A DNA stretch of 64,000 bases. Source: Gemmatimonadaceae bacterium. Lineage in GTDB: Bacteria; Gemmatimonadota; Gemmatimonadetes; Gemmatimonadales; Gemmatimonadaceae. A program made the position numbers and the translations under genes. The DNA lies in the NCBI GenBank assembly GCA_019752115.1, contig JAIEMN010000011.1, forward strand, positions 1-64,000, read 5' to 3'. Under the pieces are notes generated by a model. That model ran no database searches, was not told the DNA's origin, and saw only the letters and a list, made by a program, of their open reading frames with translations. Each line of letters opens with the position of its first letter. The first letter of the stretch is position 1. Positions 1 through 7,851 of the stretch are shown in pieces.

Positions 1-146
1 CCGGGGACGGGCGCCCCCGGCGTGGGCGCGGACGCCGCGCCATTCGTGGTGGGGCGCGCCGGAGCCGGAGCCGGAGCCGGCTTCTTGGCCGGATGGCACG
101 CGGCCAGCGCCAGTCCCGCGGCAAGCGGGAGAGAGCGAAGACGCAT
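1..146 (-). CDS. Truncated lipoprotein N-terminus, probably a DUF5117-type metalloprotease paralogue
   Basis: Only the first 48 codons lie in the window; the rest runs off the left edge. The product opens with a basic n-region and hydrophobic core ending in a lipobox (LALAAC), so it should be an outer-envelope lipoprotein. A Pro/Ala-rich linker of KKPAPAPAPA type follows. This layout closely matches the start of the zinc metalloprotease encoded about 2.6 kb downstream (lipobox, then KPKPAPAPAP), so a paralogue is likely, but no catalytic region is visible. The GGAGCC triplet-like repeats at about 60-80 encode the Pro/Ala linker. The lipoprotein reading is secure; the protease assignment is inference. 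Confidence 0.55.
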   Translation of the reverse strand, partial: MRLRSLPLAAGLALAACHPAKKPAPAPAPARPTTNGAASAPTPGAPVP

Positions 147-335
147 TGGACCTGAGAAAATGAGGAAGGGGAGGCGCCCGAGAGTCGGGCCCGCATGAGT
201 CTACGGGCAGATCCGCGCTGGCACGAGGGCCGTCGGGCAATCCCTCACACCTCCCCAACCACGAGCCGCCGACACTTCTGCGTAGAGCGCGCGTCGATGC
301 GCGCCGAATCGGGTTGCAGGATTCCGGAGGATGAA

Positions 336-1574
336 ATGCGCGGACGTGCGGTGGCGCTGGCCAGTCTTCTTCTCGCTGCGCCGCTTGGCGCGCAGCACAC
401 GGTCGCCAAGGCGGCCGGCGCACCGGAGGGCGACGCGCACGCCGCCCCGGCGTGTGCGTCGGTGTCGCTTCTCACGGCACGCGGCGCCATCTATCCGGCG
501 AGTGCGGCACCCGCGGTGGCCAGCTATGTCGACCGCACGGTGCAGCGCACGCGACCGGCGCGGGTGCACATCGGTTGCCGCTCATTCGTGGCGCCCTTCG
601 TGGAGATCGATCCGCAGGGCGAAACGCTCGTCATCGGCACCGCGAGCAACCTGCAGGACAACGTGACGGTCGCGGGGAGCGTCCGGATTGGCGACCGCGT
701 GAGTATTGCGCATGGCGCCACGATCCTCGGCCCGGCCACGATTGGCGCCCCCGACGGTCTGCCGGCCTTCGTCGGCTTCAACTCCGTCATCGACGGCGCC
801 GTCGTGGAGCCAGACGCGATGGTCACGCATCTCGTGAAGGTCTCTCCGGGCATCGTGATTCATGCCGGCACCAAGGTGCTCCCCGGCAAATGGATCCGGA
901 CGCAGGCCGAGGCCGATAACGAAGCCCTCGGGAAGGTGGTCAAGGTGAGTGATGCCGACCGCGCCTTCATGCACGGCGTGCTGCACGTCAACAACGCGCT
1001 GGCGGCGGGGTACGCGGCGCTGGCGCGTGAGGCGCCCACGGCGGTGCTGGGGGCAGGGCGCGACCCCGGGCACTCCGATTTCAATCATGACGCGGATCAG
1101 CCGTCGTTTGCGGGGCAGGCGCGCGCGCACCCCACGATGAATGTGCGCGTGATCGGCGGCGTGACGATTGCCGACGGTTGGCGCACGCTCGACCGCGCCA
1201 TGGGGCACAGCGTGTCGCTGCGGGCGGATGAAGGGGAACACTTCCGCTTCGGACGCGACAATCATTTCGCCGATCATGTCACCTTCCACGCCCTCGAGCA
1301 CAGCAACATCGAGGTGGGGAACCACGTGATGATCGGCTTTCACGCGGTCGTGCACGGCGGGGCCGATGACCTCTCCGAGGCGAAAGATCTGACCACGATC
1401 GAGGATCGCACGATCGTCGGTGCCAGCGCCGTGGTGTTCCGCTCCAAGGTCGGCGCGGGGGTGCAGATCGGCGAGTTCGCCTACGTGGATGGCTGCCATC
1501 TCGCGCCGGGGACGGTGGTGCCGGCGCGCACCGTGATGGTGAAGGACAAGATCCTTGGCGTGGTGGAGTGGTAG
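336..1574 (+). CDS. Exported tandem gamma-carbonic-anhydrase-like protein
   Basis: A 412-residue protein with a signal peptide (residues 1-20, ending LGAQ) and two left-handed beta-helix domains related to the archaeal gamma-carbonic anhydrase Cam. The ATG at 336 is chosen because GGAGG lies five bases upstream and a signal peptide starts there; an in-frame ATG at 195 would add an implausible leader. The first domain (about 70-230) has the Cam landmarks SNLQD, SIAHG and TQAEAD. By my recall of the Cam sequence it keeps only one metal-ligand position (H126); the other two align with Ala and Leu, and the Arg59 position is also lost. The second domain (about 265-412) keeps Arg and Glu of the R-x-DEG motif (R296, E299), H318 and E321 of FHALE, and a shifted H336/H340 pair. 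So only the second domain might bind metal. The substrate is uncertain; periplasmic CO2 hydration or an acyltransferase-like role are both possible. Confidence 0.75.
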   Translation: MRGRAVALASLLLAAPLGAQHTVAKAAGAPEGDAHAAPACASVSLLTARGAIYPASAAPAVASYVDRTVQRTRPARVHIGCRSFVAPFVEIDPQGETLVIGTASNLQDNVTVAGSVRIGDRVSIAHGATILGPATIGAPDGLPAFVGFNSVIDGAVVEPDAMVTHLVKVSPGIVIHAGTKVLPGKWIRTQAEADNEALGKVVKVSDADRAFMHGVLHVNNALAAGYAALAREAPTAVLGAGRDPGHSDFNHDADQPSFAGQARAHPTMNVRVIGGVTIADGWRTLDRAMGHSVSLRADEGEHFRFGRDNHFADHVTFHALEHSNIEVGNHVMIGFHAVVHGGADDLSEAKDLTTIEDRTIVGASAVVFRSKVGAGVQIGEFAYVDGCHLAPGTVVPARTVMVKDKILGVVEW

Positions 1575-1767
1575 ACACCGACTGGAAAACTCCGTCACGC
1601 CGCACGCCGCGCGCGTTCGCCGTGACGAAAGCGCACGACGATGTGATGAACGTGTGTAACAACGGCCGTGACGCGCGAAACCGCGCAGAAATCGGTTCGT
1701 CACCACACTGGAGTGACCATCATCACACAGTTTGGTTGACCACCCGATTGCCACGCGGAGCCTCACC

Positions 1768-2505
1768 ATGTCCCACTCGACTCGCTGGATCGCGTCTGCG
1801 CTGATTGCTCCCCTGCTGCTCACGGCGTGCTCGGACAGCACGACCGCGCCCGCTACGGCCGCGGCGCCGGCGCGCGCCTTCAGCTACGCCGGCGACGGCT
1901 CGCACGTCACGGCCGGCAGCACGTTGGCGGATACGCTCACGGTGTTTGTCGTCGGTGCCGACGGTGGGCCCATCGCCAATGCGACCGTCACCTGGTCGGC
2001 GGACGACGCCGGCACGCTCGTCACGAGCAGCGCCCGCACCGATGCCCGTGGCTTCGCCTCGGCGATCTTCGCGGCCGGCACGCGCGTGGGCACCGCGCAC
2101 ATTACGGGGACGATCGCCGGTCTGGATCCGGCAACCTTCGATGTCATCATCGACCCGGCGACCCCGTCGCGACTCCAGGCGATGGCCGAGCTCAGCGATA
2201 CCCTCACGTTCGGACAGGCGTACACGGGTGGCGGGGTCAAGGTCACCGACGACTTCGGCAATGCCATTGCCAACTTTGCCTTCACGACGTCGCTGCTCGA
2301 TGCCTCGGGCACCGTGCTGGTCACCGGCGTGTCCACCAGCGATGAGCGCGGGATCGCCGCGGTCCCGTTCGTCGTCGCCCCCGGCGAGGCCGGGAGTTAC
2401 CGCCTGCAGTACGCCAGCGATGCGTTGTCCATGAACTTCGGCATCACGGTGTTGGCGCCGGTCGACTCGTCGTCCACCGCGTCGCTCCGCCGCGTCCGCC
2501 CGTAG
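1768..2505 (+). CDS. Lipoprotein with bacterial Ig-like (Big-1/invasin-type) domain
   Basis: A 245-residue predicted lipoprotein with lipobox LLTAC and acylated Cys at residue 21. It is followed by a low-complexity Ala/Thr segment and one or two Ig-like beta-sandwich modules of invasin type, recognisable by the phrase VVGADGGPIANATVTWSA and the repeated T-D-x-x-G-x-A pattern. A second module may begin near LQAMAELSDTLTFG. The ATG at 1768 is preceded by GGAG seven bases away. The gene ends just before a strong intrinsic terminator. It is a probable surface or periplasmic adhesion or structural protein; no enzymatic motif is seen. It stands alone between the carbonic-anhydrase-like gene and a convergent protease gene. 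Confidence 0.75.
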   Translation: MSHSTRWIASALIAPLLLTACSDSTTAPATAAAPARAFSYAGDGSHVTAGSTLADTLTVFVVGADGGPIANATVTWSADDAGTLVTSSARTDARGFASAIFAAGTRVGTAHITGTIAGLDPATFDVIIDPATPSRLQAMAELSDTLTFGQAYTGGGVKVTDDFGNAIANFAFTTSLLDASGTVLVTGVSTSDERGIAAVPFVVAPGEAGSYRLQYASDALSMNFGITVLAPVDSSSTASLRRVRP

Positions 2506-2515
2506 TGCACGAAAC

Positions 2516-2556
2516 AGCGGGGGCGATGGTCGCTGCACGCGACCATCGCCCCCGCT
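2516..2556. terminator. Intrinsic terminator, usable from both sides
   Basis: A perfect 18-bp inverted repeat (AGCGGGGGCGATGGTCGC) with a five-base loop, followed on the plus strand by TCTTTT. It sits between the end of the Ig-like lipoprotein gene and the end of the convergent metalloprotease gene. Confidence 0.9.
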
Positions 2557-2589
2557 TCTTTTGCCGCCATCGAGCCGCGGCGGTGGAGT

Positions 2590-5181
2590 TCAGTCCTTCG
2601 GGTCCAGCATCTTCCGGATCAGGTCGCGCGCATCCTCGAGATGCGCCTTCGACATGCGGTCGCTGGTCTTGCCGATCGCGGTCGCGAGATCGGCATCCAG
2701 CGCGCGCATCTCACTCTTGAGAATCGCGCGCACTTCGACGGCCGTCACCGGTGCCGCGCCACCGCGACCGCCACCCTGCTGCGGCAGGGCCGCCGCCGGT
2801 GAGGCGGGCGGATTGATCTTCGACGCCATCGCTTCGAGATACGTGCGCTGCAGGCGACGACGGAACGCATCGATCGGCGCCCCGGTCTCCGTTTCTTTCC
2901 AGAGCCCCTTGCGCAGGTCGGCGAGCAGGTCGGCGACCGGATAGACCTCGCTCTTGTTCTGCGCGAGCGCCTCCATCTCCACCATGCGCTGCAGGCGGTC
3001 GTTGCTCACCACGGCCGCGAGCGACCGGGCCTGTGCCCCGCCGATGCGGGCGAGGGAGCCGTTCGGCTCGAGCTTGCGCAGGATGCTTTCGTCCACCAGC
3101 CAGGTCGGCGTGGTCCACGCATTGTCCTGGAGGAACTGGAGCGCCGCCTTCTGGCGGGCCGGCTCCACCGGGCGGAAGACGGGGCCCTTCTGGCCCACCG
3201 CCTTCTCCTGCTTGTACTCCCCGCCGATGATGCGCGCCACGTGGCCCATCTCGGTGGCCCACTGCCCCACCAGACGGCCATAGAGCTCTTCGAGATCGTC
3301 GTACGTATCGCCTTCCTTCCAGGCCGTGGCGCTTTCGAGGAAGCCCATCACGCGCTTGAGGTTCTTCACGCCCAGCGTCGTGGCCTTTACGGCGTCGGCG
3401 TCACCCACGGCTTCGCTCTGCTCCCCCGGATCGGCGCCACCAGCACCGGCGTCGCTCGCAAAGCGATACCACGGGATCGTGTCCTGCATCTTGGCCCACT
3501 TGTCGAGCGTGGCCTTCTCGGCTTCCGGCGTCTTCGCATTCGGAATGGGCGAGTAGCCCCACATCACGGCGTACTTGTCGTACGGGCCGACCTTCGGGAT
3601 GAGATCGTCGAGGTCGATGTTGTCTTCCGGCTGCGCCACGTAGTTGTAGCGCGCGTAGTCCATCAGCGTGGGCGTGTGGCCCATCTTCTTGACCCACGTG
3701 CGCGAGCGCACGGAGTCCACCGGGTACATCGAGCTCGCCTTGAAGTTGTGCGGGAAGCCGAGCGTGTGACCGACTTCGTGCGCCGTCACGTATTCGAGCA
3801 GGCGACCGGTGAGGGAGTCGGGGAAGGGGAGCTTCTGCGCGCGCTTGTCGAGCGGCCCGACCTGCGTGAAGTACCACGAGCGCGTCAGGTTCATGACGTT
3901 GAGGTACGTCTGCACGTCGGCGTCGATGATCTCACCCGTGCGCGGATCCTTGAGGCTCGGCCCCACTGCGTTCTCGGTGGCGCTCGGGAGCCAGCGCACC
4001 ATGCTCACCGTGGCGTCTTCACCGGAGAAGTCGGGATCGTTGGCCGGCGCTTCGGCGGCCACGATGCCCTTGGAGAAGCCGGCTGCTTCGAACGCCGGCT
4101 GCCAGGCTTCAATGCCCTTCTTGATCCACGGCTTGAGCCACGCCGGCGTGGCCGGATCGAGGTAGTAGGTGATCGGCTTCTTGGGGACGCACAGATTGCC
4201 GACCTTCTTGTCGCTGCACTCGAGGCGCCAGCGCGAAATGAAGCGGCGCGTTTCGACCCGCTGCGTATTGCCGGAGAAATCGCGCTGCGTGGTGGGGAAG
4301 TACCCCACGCGCTCGTCGTACAGACGCGGCTGCATCGGCACGTCGGGAAGCTTGGCGATCGAGAAGGTGTACTTCTCGGTCGTGGGTGCCGTGCTGGCGG
4401 CCGCCGCGCCGGGGAAGCCACCCCCGCCACCCGGTGCACCGCCCTGCGGCGTGAAGCTCTGCACGGCGGTCACGTTCACGTTGCGCGAGTAGGCGGCAAA
4501 GCGCTCGATGTAGCTGCGCGTCGCATCGACCTGCGCGCGGCGACCGAGCGCCGTGTACTCCGGCACGCCGCCGGTGAACATGCGGGTGACTTCGATGACC
4601 GCGGCGCTGTCGGCGCTGTAGGCCTCGATGTTGAACGCGGCGAGGATCTTGGTGACGCCGATCAGCTCGGCCGCCAGCTGCTGCGACTTGGCCGTGTCGG
4701 CGATGATGTCGCGATAGTCGGCCTCGCGCACGAAGATGCGGTTGTCGCGCCGTTCGAAGCGCACGAGGTTGTTGCCGCCCTGCGTGCCGCGAATGCCGAT
4801 TTCATCGGGCGTACCGGCCAGCGTGGTGACCACCACGTAGTCCTTGCCGAGCTCGCTCTTGGGGATCTCGAAGTAGAGCCGCGAGCCAACCTGGTGGACC
4901 TTGAACACGCCGTTCTTGGTCACCGCGCGCGGCGTGATGACCTGCGCGTACGGGCGAGGCTGGGGATCCTGGTTGGCATTGGCGCCGCCCTGGCCGTCGC
5001 CGAACCCGCCACCGGCGGGAGGCTGGGCGGCTCCACCGCCGGGGCCGCCGCGGCCCGGCGCGGGGGTGGGGGCGGGGGCCTGTTGCACGGGGGCCGGCGC
5101 AGGAGCCGGCGCGGGCTTGGGTTTGGTGCAGGCACCGGCGGCCACGCCGGTGGCCGCGAGAGACAGAACGATGCGTCGCAT
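2590..5181 (-). CDS. Lipoprotein zinc metalloprotease (DUF5118/DUF5117/DUF4953 architecture)
   Basis: An 863-residue predicted outer-envelope zinc protease. The chosen ATG gives MRRIVLSLA with a lipobox (AAGAC) and then a long Pro/Ala/Gly-rich linker (to about 80). The body begins near RPYAQVITPRAVTKNG, as in the DUF5117 family. The catalytic site is H468-E469-x-x-H472 extended to H478 (HEVGHTLGFPH), a metzincin-like HExxHxxGxxH motif, and M507 in TLMDY may be the Met-turn. A Gly-rich insertion occurs near residue 250. The C-terminal half ends with a helical region. Length fits the family (about 800-900). Natural substrates are unknown for these proteins. The gene stands alone, convergent with the Ig-like lipoprotein gene and sharing its terminator. 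The truncated gene at the left edge is a probable paralogue. Confidence 0.88.
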   Translation of the reverse strand: MRRIVLSLAATGVAAGACTKPKPAPAPAPAPVQQAPAPTPAPGRGGPGGGAAQPPAGGGFGDGQGGANANQDPQPRPYAQVITPRAVTKNGVFKVHQVGSRLYFEIPKSELGKDYVVVTTLAGTPDEIGIRGTQGGNNLVRFERRDNRIFVREADYRDIIADTAKSQQLAAELIGVTKILAAFNIEAYSADSAAVIEVTRMFTGGVPEYTALGRRAQVDATRSYIERFAAYSRNVNVTAVQSFTPQGGAPGGGGGFPGAAAASTAPTTEKYTFSIAKLPDVPMQPRLYDERVGYFPTTQRDFSGNTQRVETRRFISRWRLECSDKKVGNLCVPKKPITYYLDPATPAWLKPWIKKGIEAWQPAFEAAGFSKGIVAAEAPANDPDFSGEDATVSMVRWLPSATENAVGPSLKDPRTGEIIDADVQTYLNVMNLTRSWYFTQVGPLDKRAQKLPFPDSLTGRLLEYVTAHEVGHTLGFPHNFKASSMYPVDSVRSRTWVKKMGHTPTLMDYARYNYVAQPEDNIDLDDLIPKVGPYDKYAVMWGYSPIPNAKTPEAEKATLDKWAKMQDTIPWYRFASDAGAGGADPGEQSEAVGDADAVKATTLGVKNLKRVMGFLESATAWKEGDTYDDLEELYGRLVGQWATEMGHVARIIGGEYKQEKAVGQKGPVFRPVEPARQKAALQFLQDNAWTTPTWLVDESILRKLEPNGSLARIGGAQARSLAAVVSNDRLQRMVEMEALAQNKSEVYPVADLLADLRKGLWKETETGAPIDAFRRRLQRTYLEAMASKINPPASPAAALPQQGGGRGGAAPVTAVEVRAILKSEMRALDADLATAIGKTSDRMSKAHLEDARDLIRKMLDPKD

Positions 5182-5496
5182 GAGGGGCGAAGGAGGAGGG
5201 AAGGGCTCGGAAGGAGCGCGCTGGAGTTTACGGGGGGGAGGAAGCGGGCGCTGAGTCTGGACCCCTGGTTCAGATGTCCGAGTCGGACGCCGGTCTACGG
5301 ACAACTATGAACGATGGGAATCGGGATTTCTGTCGGAAGTCGGGGTCGGAGTGCCGTCGGTTGGGGCTTGCTGCGCTGCCGATGGCGAGTGGCTCGGCCC
5401 TGCGGGCCTTGCTGAGAGGGCTCGGCCCTGCGGGCCTTGCGGAGATGTGCGTTCGAATGATGACACAGGCGTACGCGGAAGTGCCTATCGTGGCGC
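5182..5496. other. Intergenic region between divergent protease and S23 genes; repeat-rich
   Basis: No gene is seen in these 315 bases. They hold the left arm of the 63-bp inverted repeat (5298-5360) and a 22-bp direct repeat, GGCTCGGCCCTGCGGGCCTTGC, present at 5391-5412 and again at 5419-5440. Promoters for the divergent genes must lie here, but no convincing -10/-35 pair stands out. Confidence 0.6.
5298..5360 (+). repeat. Left inverted repeat arm flanking the S23 gene
   Basis: A 63-bp segment starting CGGACAACTATG and ending GGAGTGCCGTCGG. It matches the reverse complement of 5895-5957 at 55 of 63 positions. Together the two arms bracket the four-helix-bundle gene. Confidence 0.85.
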
Positions 5497-6063
5497 ATGC
5501 CGCACAATCCTGCCAAACTCGAAGTCATCGCCCGCGCTGACGCGGTGGTTGTGGAGGTGCACCAGCTCGCGGAGCGCTGCAAGCGCACGTTGAGCGACCT
5601 ATCTCCCGGCATCCGGAATCAGCTGCTCCGGGCGGCGACCTCCATCAGTCTCAATCTCAGCGAGGCATGTGGGTACCACGCGCCGACAAAATCCGCTGCG
5701 CTGCTCGACGTCGCCATTGGCTCCTGCAATGAAGTCGAGCGGCTGCTGATCCTTCTGCAAAAGCTGAAGGCCTTCGATCAATCAATCGATGGCCTTGCGC
5801 AGGACGTCGCCCGCGTGCGTCGCATGACCTACGGCCTGCGTAAGCACATCCTCAATTCTCACGTCCCTGGGACCGGAGCGCAGCACCCCCCCCGCCGACG
5901 GCACTCCGACCCCCACCTCCGACCAATATCCCGACTCCCACCGTCCATAGTTGTCCGGTGTCCGACGTCCGCGTCGAGAGCCGGAAGTCCGATCACCGCA
6001 CCAGCGCCGCCACCCAGTCGGCCACCGCTCCCAGCACCTCCCGCCGCACCTTCACATCCTTGA
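5497..6063 (+). CDS. Four-helix-bundle protein, S23/23S rRNA intervening-sequence (IVP) family
   Basis: The first 120 or so residues are a clear member of the S23/IVP four-helix-bundle family: a basic first helix, then LSPGIRNQLLRAATSISLNLSEACG, then TKSAALLDVAIGSCNEVERLL, then a last helix ending RKHILNS. These small proteins are known from intervening sequences in 23S rRNA and are related to Avd of diversity-generating retroelements; no reverse transcriptase is nearby. The last 65 or so residues are Pro/Arg/Ser-rich and unlike the family. They are encoded by an eight-C tract (5886-5893), the right inverted-repeat arm, and 71 bases overlapping the end of the convergent hydrolase gene. The tail therefore looks like read-out into repeat sequence. 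The role is unknown; RNA binding is plausible from the family. Confidence 0.8.
   Translation: MPHNPAKLEVIARADAVVVEVHQLAERCKRTLSDLSPGIRNQLLRAATSISLNLSEACGYHAPTKSAALLDVAIGSCNEVERLLILLQKLKAFDQSIDGLAQDVARVRRMTYGLRKHILNSHVPGTGAQHPPRRRHSDPHLRPISRLPPSIVVRCPTSASRAGSPITAPAPPPSRPPLPAPPAAPSHP
5895..5957 (-). repeat. Right inverted repeat arm flanking the S23 gene
   Basis: A 63-bp arm complementary to 5298-5360 with eight mismatches. It lies inside the 3' part of the S23 reading frame and ends about 35 bases before the stop codon of the convergent hydrolase. A transcript across the S23 gene could fold into a long stem with the coding region as a loop. Confidence 0.85.
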
Positions 6064-7639
6064 GCTTCGGGTACTCGCTCGGCACCCCCGACGGGTCCGG
6101 CACGAACAGGTGATTCGTCGCCGGGAACACCTTCGAGGTGACCCGGCGATTCCCCGCGGCACGCAGCACGGCCACCACGGTGTCGGCCTGCTCCGGCGTC
6201 ACCTGCATGTCCGTGCCGCCCTGCAGGACGAGCACCGGCTGCGTGACCTGGCGCAGTGTGGCCTTGGGGTCCGTGTCCACGAAGTACTGCATCCACGGCT
6301 CCACGCGCATGGAGTCGATCATCTTGTCGGTGCGCGTGCGGATGTAGGTGGAGAGGTCGTCGCCGCGCGCCATGGCATTCGCGAGGCCGGAGTCGGCGGT
6401 GCTCTTGGCGGCGGCGAGCGCCTTGAACTGGTTGCCGATCTGGTATTGCAGCACGCGGCGTCCGTCGTAGGCGGGGCCGGCGAGCATCACGAGGCCGCGC
6501 ACGGCGGGCTCACGCACGGCGACGAGCGGGCCGATCAGCCCGCCCTCGCTGTGGCCGCTCACGATGATGCGCGTCGCATCGATATCGGGACGCGTGCGCA
6601 GATACGCGATGACACTTTGCGCGTCATCGGCGAAATCGGCGCTCGTCGCCTTGGCGCGTGAATCGGCGCCGCCGCTTTCGCCCACGCCGCGATCGTCGTA
6701 GCGCAGCACGGCGATGCCACGCCGCCCCAGGGTATCGGCGATCTCGCGGAAGATCGCGTAGCCGGGCAGCACACTGCCGAGGCGCTCGTCACGCTCCTGC
6801 GGACCGCTGCCGCTGATCGTGATCATGACCGGCGCCTTGGCGACGCCCTTGGGTTTGGTCAGCGTGCCGGCGAGAGTGTAGCCGCGGGTCGTCGGAATCA
6901 CGACGTGCTCCGCCGTGTACGGCGCGTCGGCTGGGGCGCTGTAGTCAATCTTCACCGGCGCCGGTGGCTTCACCGCGCCCGTCGCCCGCACGACGCGGAG
7001 GTTCTGGGCGGGGATGCGGATCTCCTGCGGCTGGCCGTCCACCCACTGGGTACGGATGGGAAGACCGGCCACGGTGAACACACTCGAGTCGCCGGTGAAC
7101 TGCACGCTGGCCTCGAGCGTCTGGCCGCCGGACGTCATGAACACCGGGAGTGTCGTCAATCCCTGTGACCGCGCGTATTGCGCCATGAGTGCGGCGTGCA
7201 AGACCGACTGCCCCATGAGCGGCACGGCGTTGGCCTTGCTGGCGGCCATCTGGGTGCGCGTCTGGCCATTGGCGGTGATATCCACGGCCATGCTGTCGCC
7301 GCGCAGATGAAAGACGAACTGCTGCGCGGGCGCGGCGCTCTCGGCGGCCCCAGGTGCGAACACGCGGAGCGTCAGCTGCATGGGCTGCCGCTGCTGCTCC
7401 CACTCCACGCGCGGCTGACCGCGGAAGCCGAGCGTTCCGCGAACGACCCCCTGGCCGGGCGTGACGGTTTCGACGCCGACCGTGTCGGCATTCTGCAGAT
7501 ACACGAAGGTCACCGGCGCCTGCTGCGCGCCGGCGCGGCGAGCCCAGAAATTCACTACAAAGCCCAGCACGAGTCCGAAGAGCGTGGCGGCAATGAGCGC
7601 GGGCGTGGGGCGCTTGCCGCGAAACATCAGATGGATCAT
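5993..7639 (-). CDS. Alpha/beta hydrolase with N-terminal membrane anchor or signal
   Basis: A 548-residue serine hydrolase. Residues about 12-38 form a hydrophobic signal or anchor (PALIAATLFGLVLGFVVNFWA) ending at AGA, so the enzyme should act outside the cytoplasmic membrane. An all-beta N-terminal module (about 40-235) precedes the alpha/beta-hydrolase domain, which opens at VVIPTTRGYTLAGTL. The nucleophile elbow is G-H-S-E-G-G and the oxyanion region GSGPQERDE. The acid is probably the Asp of LQGGTDMQV and the catalytic His is in FPATNHLF. This resembles the BAAT/dienelactone-hydrolase-like peptidase S9 relatives. Substrate unknown. The start codon overlaps the stop of the ribbon-helix-helix gene (ATGA), so the two are translationally coupled within the SPFH operon. 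Confidence 0.87.
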   Translation of the reverse strand: MIHLMFRGKRPTPALIAATLFGLVLGFVVNFWARRAGAQQAPVTFVYLQNADTVGVETVTPGQGVVRGTLGFRGQPRVEWEQQRQPMQLTLRVFAPGAAESAAPAQQFVFHLRGDSMAVDITANGQTRTQMAASKANAVPLMGQSVLHAALMAQYARSQGLTTLPVFMTSGGQTLEASVQFTGDSSVFTVAGLPIRTQWVDGQPQEIRIPAQNLRVVRATGAVKPPAPVKIDYSAPADAPYTAEHVVIPTTRGYTLAGTLTKPKGVAKAPVMITISGSGPQERDERLGSVLPGYAIFREIADTLGRRGIAVLRYDDRGVGESGGADSRAKATSADFADDAQSVIAYLRTRPDIDATRIIVSGHSEGGLIGPLVAVREPAVRGLVMLAGPAYDGRRVLQYQIGNQFKALAAAKSTADSGLANAMARGDDLSTYIRTRTDKMIDSMRVEPWMQYFVDTDPKATLRQVTQPVLVLQGGTDMQVTPEQADTVVAVLRAAGNRRVTSKVFPATNHLFVPDPSGVPSEYPKLKDVKVRREVLGAVADWVAALVR

Positions 7640-7839
7640 GGGTCCTCCGTCTCCTCGGAGACGGGTTCAGGATTTCCGGCGGCCTGCTGCTTCGGCGCGC
7701 GCCCCGCTTCGCGGAGCGCGTGCCGCAACAGGTATTCGATCTGGCCGTTCAAGCTGCGCAGGTCGTCGTTCGCCCAGCGCTGGACGGCGTCCAGCACTTC
7801 GCGATCGATACGTACCAGGAACGACTTGCGATCAGCCAC
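7636..7839 (-). CDS. Ribbon-helix-helix (Arc/HicB-like) DNA-binding protein
   Basis: A 67-residue protein whose first 45 residues fit the ribbon-helix-helix fold. A beta strand KSFLVRIDREV is followed by helix LDAVQRWANDD and then LRSLNGQIEYLLRHALREAG, much like Arc-domain proteins. The C-terminal 20 residues are acidic and flexible. It lies 12 bases after the SPFH gene and overlaps the hydrolase start by four bases, so it is the middle member of a three-gene operon. No toxin gene accompanies it, so it is more likely a dedicated regulator than an antitoxin. The palindrome at 8749-8764 upstream of the operon is the obvious candidate operator, which is an inference. Confidence 0.75.
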   Translation of the reverse strand: MADRKSFLVRIDREVLDAVQRWANDDLRSLNGQIEYLLRHALREAGRAPKQQAAGNPEPVSEETEDP

Positions 7840-7851
7840 GAAACGCGTCCG

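Noticed and set aside
61..80. GGAGCC tandem repeat as a microsatellite of interest
   Set aside because: It is a short in-frame run encoding the Pro/Ala linker of the left-edge lipoprotein, matching the same kind of linker in the paralogue.
3241..5310. Long plus-strand open frame opposite the zinc metalloprotease
   Set aside because: Antisense shadow: low-complexity Arg/His/Gly composition, no recognisable domain, and the minus strand holds an intact HExxHxxGxxH protease.
5497..6063. S23/Avd-like protein as part of a diversity-generating retroelement
   Set aside because: No reverse transcriptase, template repeat or variable C-type lectin gene is present in the surrounding sequence.
7636..7839. 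Ribbon-helix-helix gene as the antitoxin of a toxin-antitoxin pair
   Set aside because: Neighbours are an SPFH protein and a 548-residue exported hydrolase; no small toxin (HicA, RelE, PIN) is adjacent.
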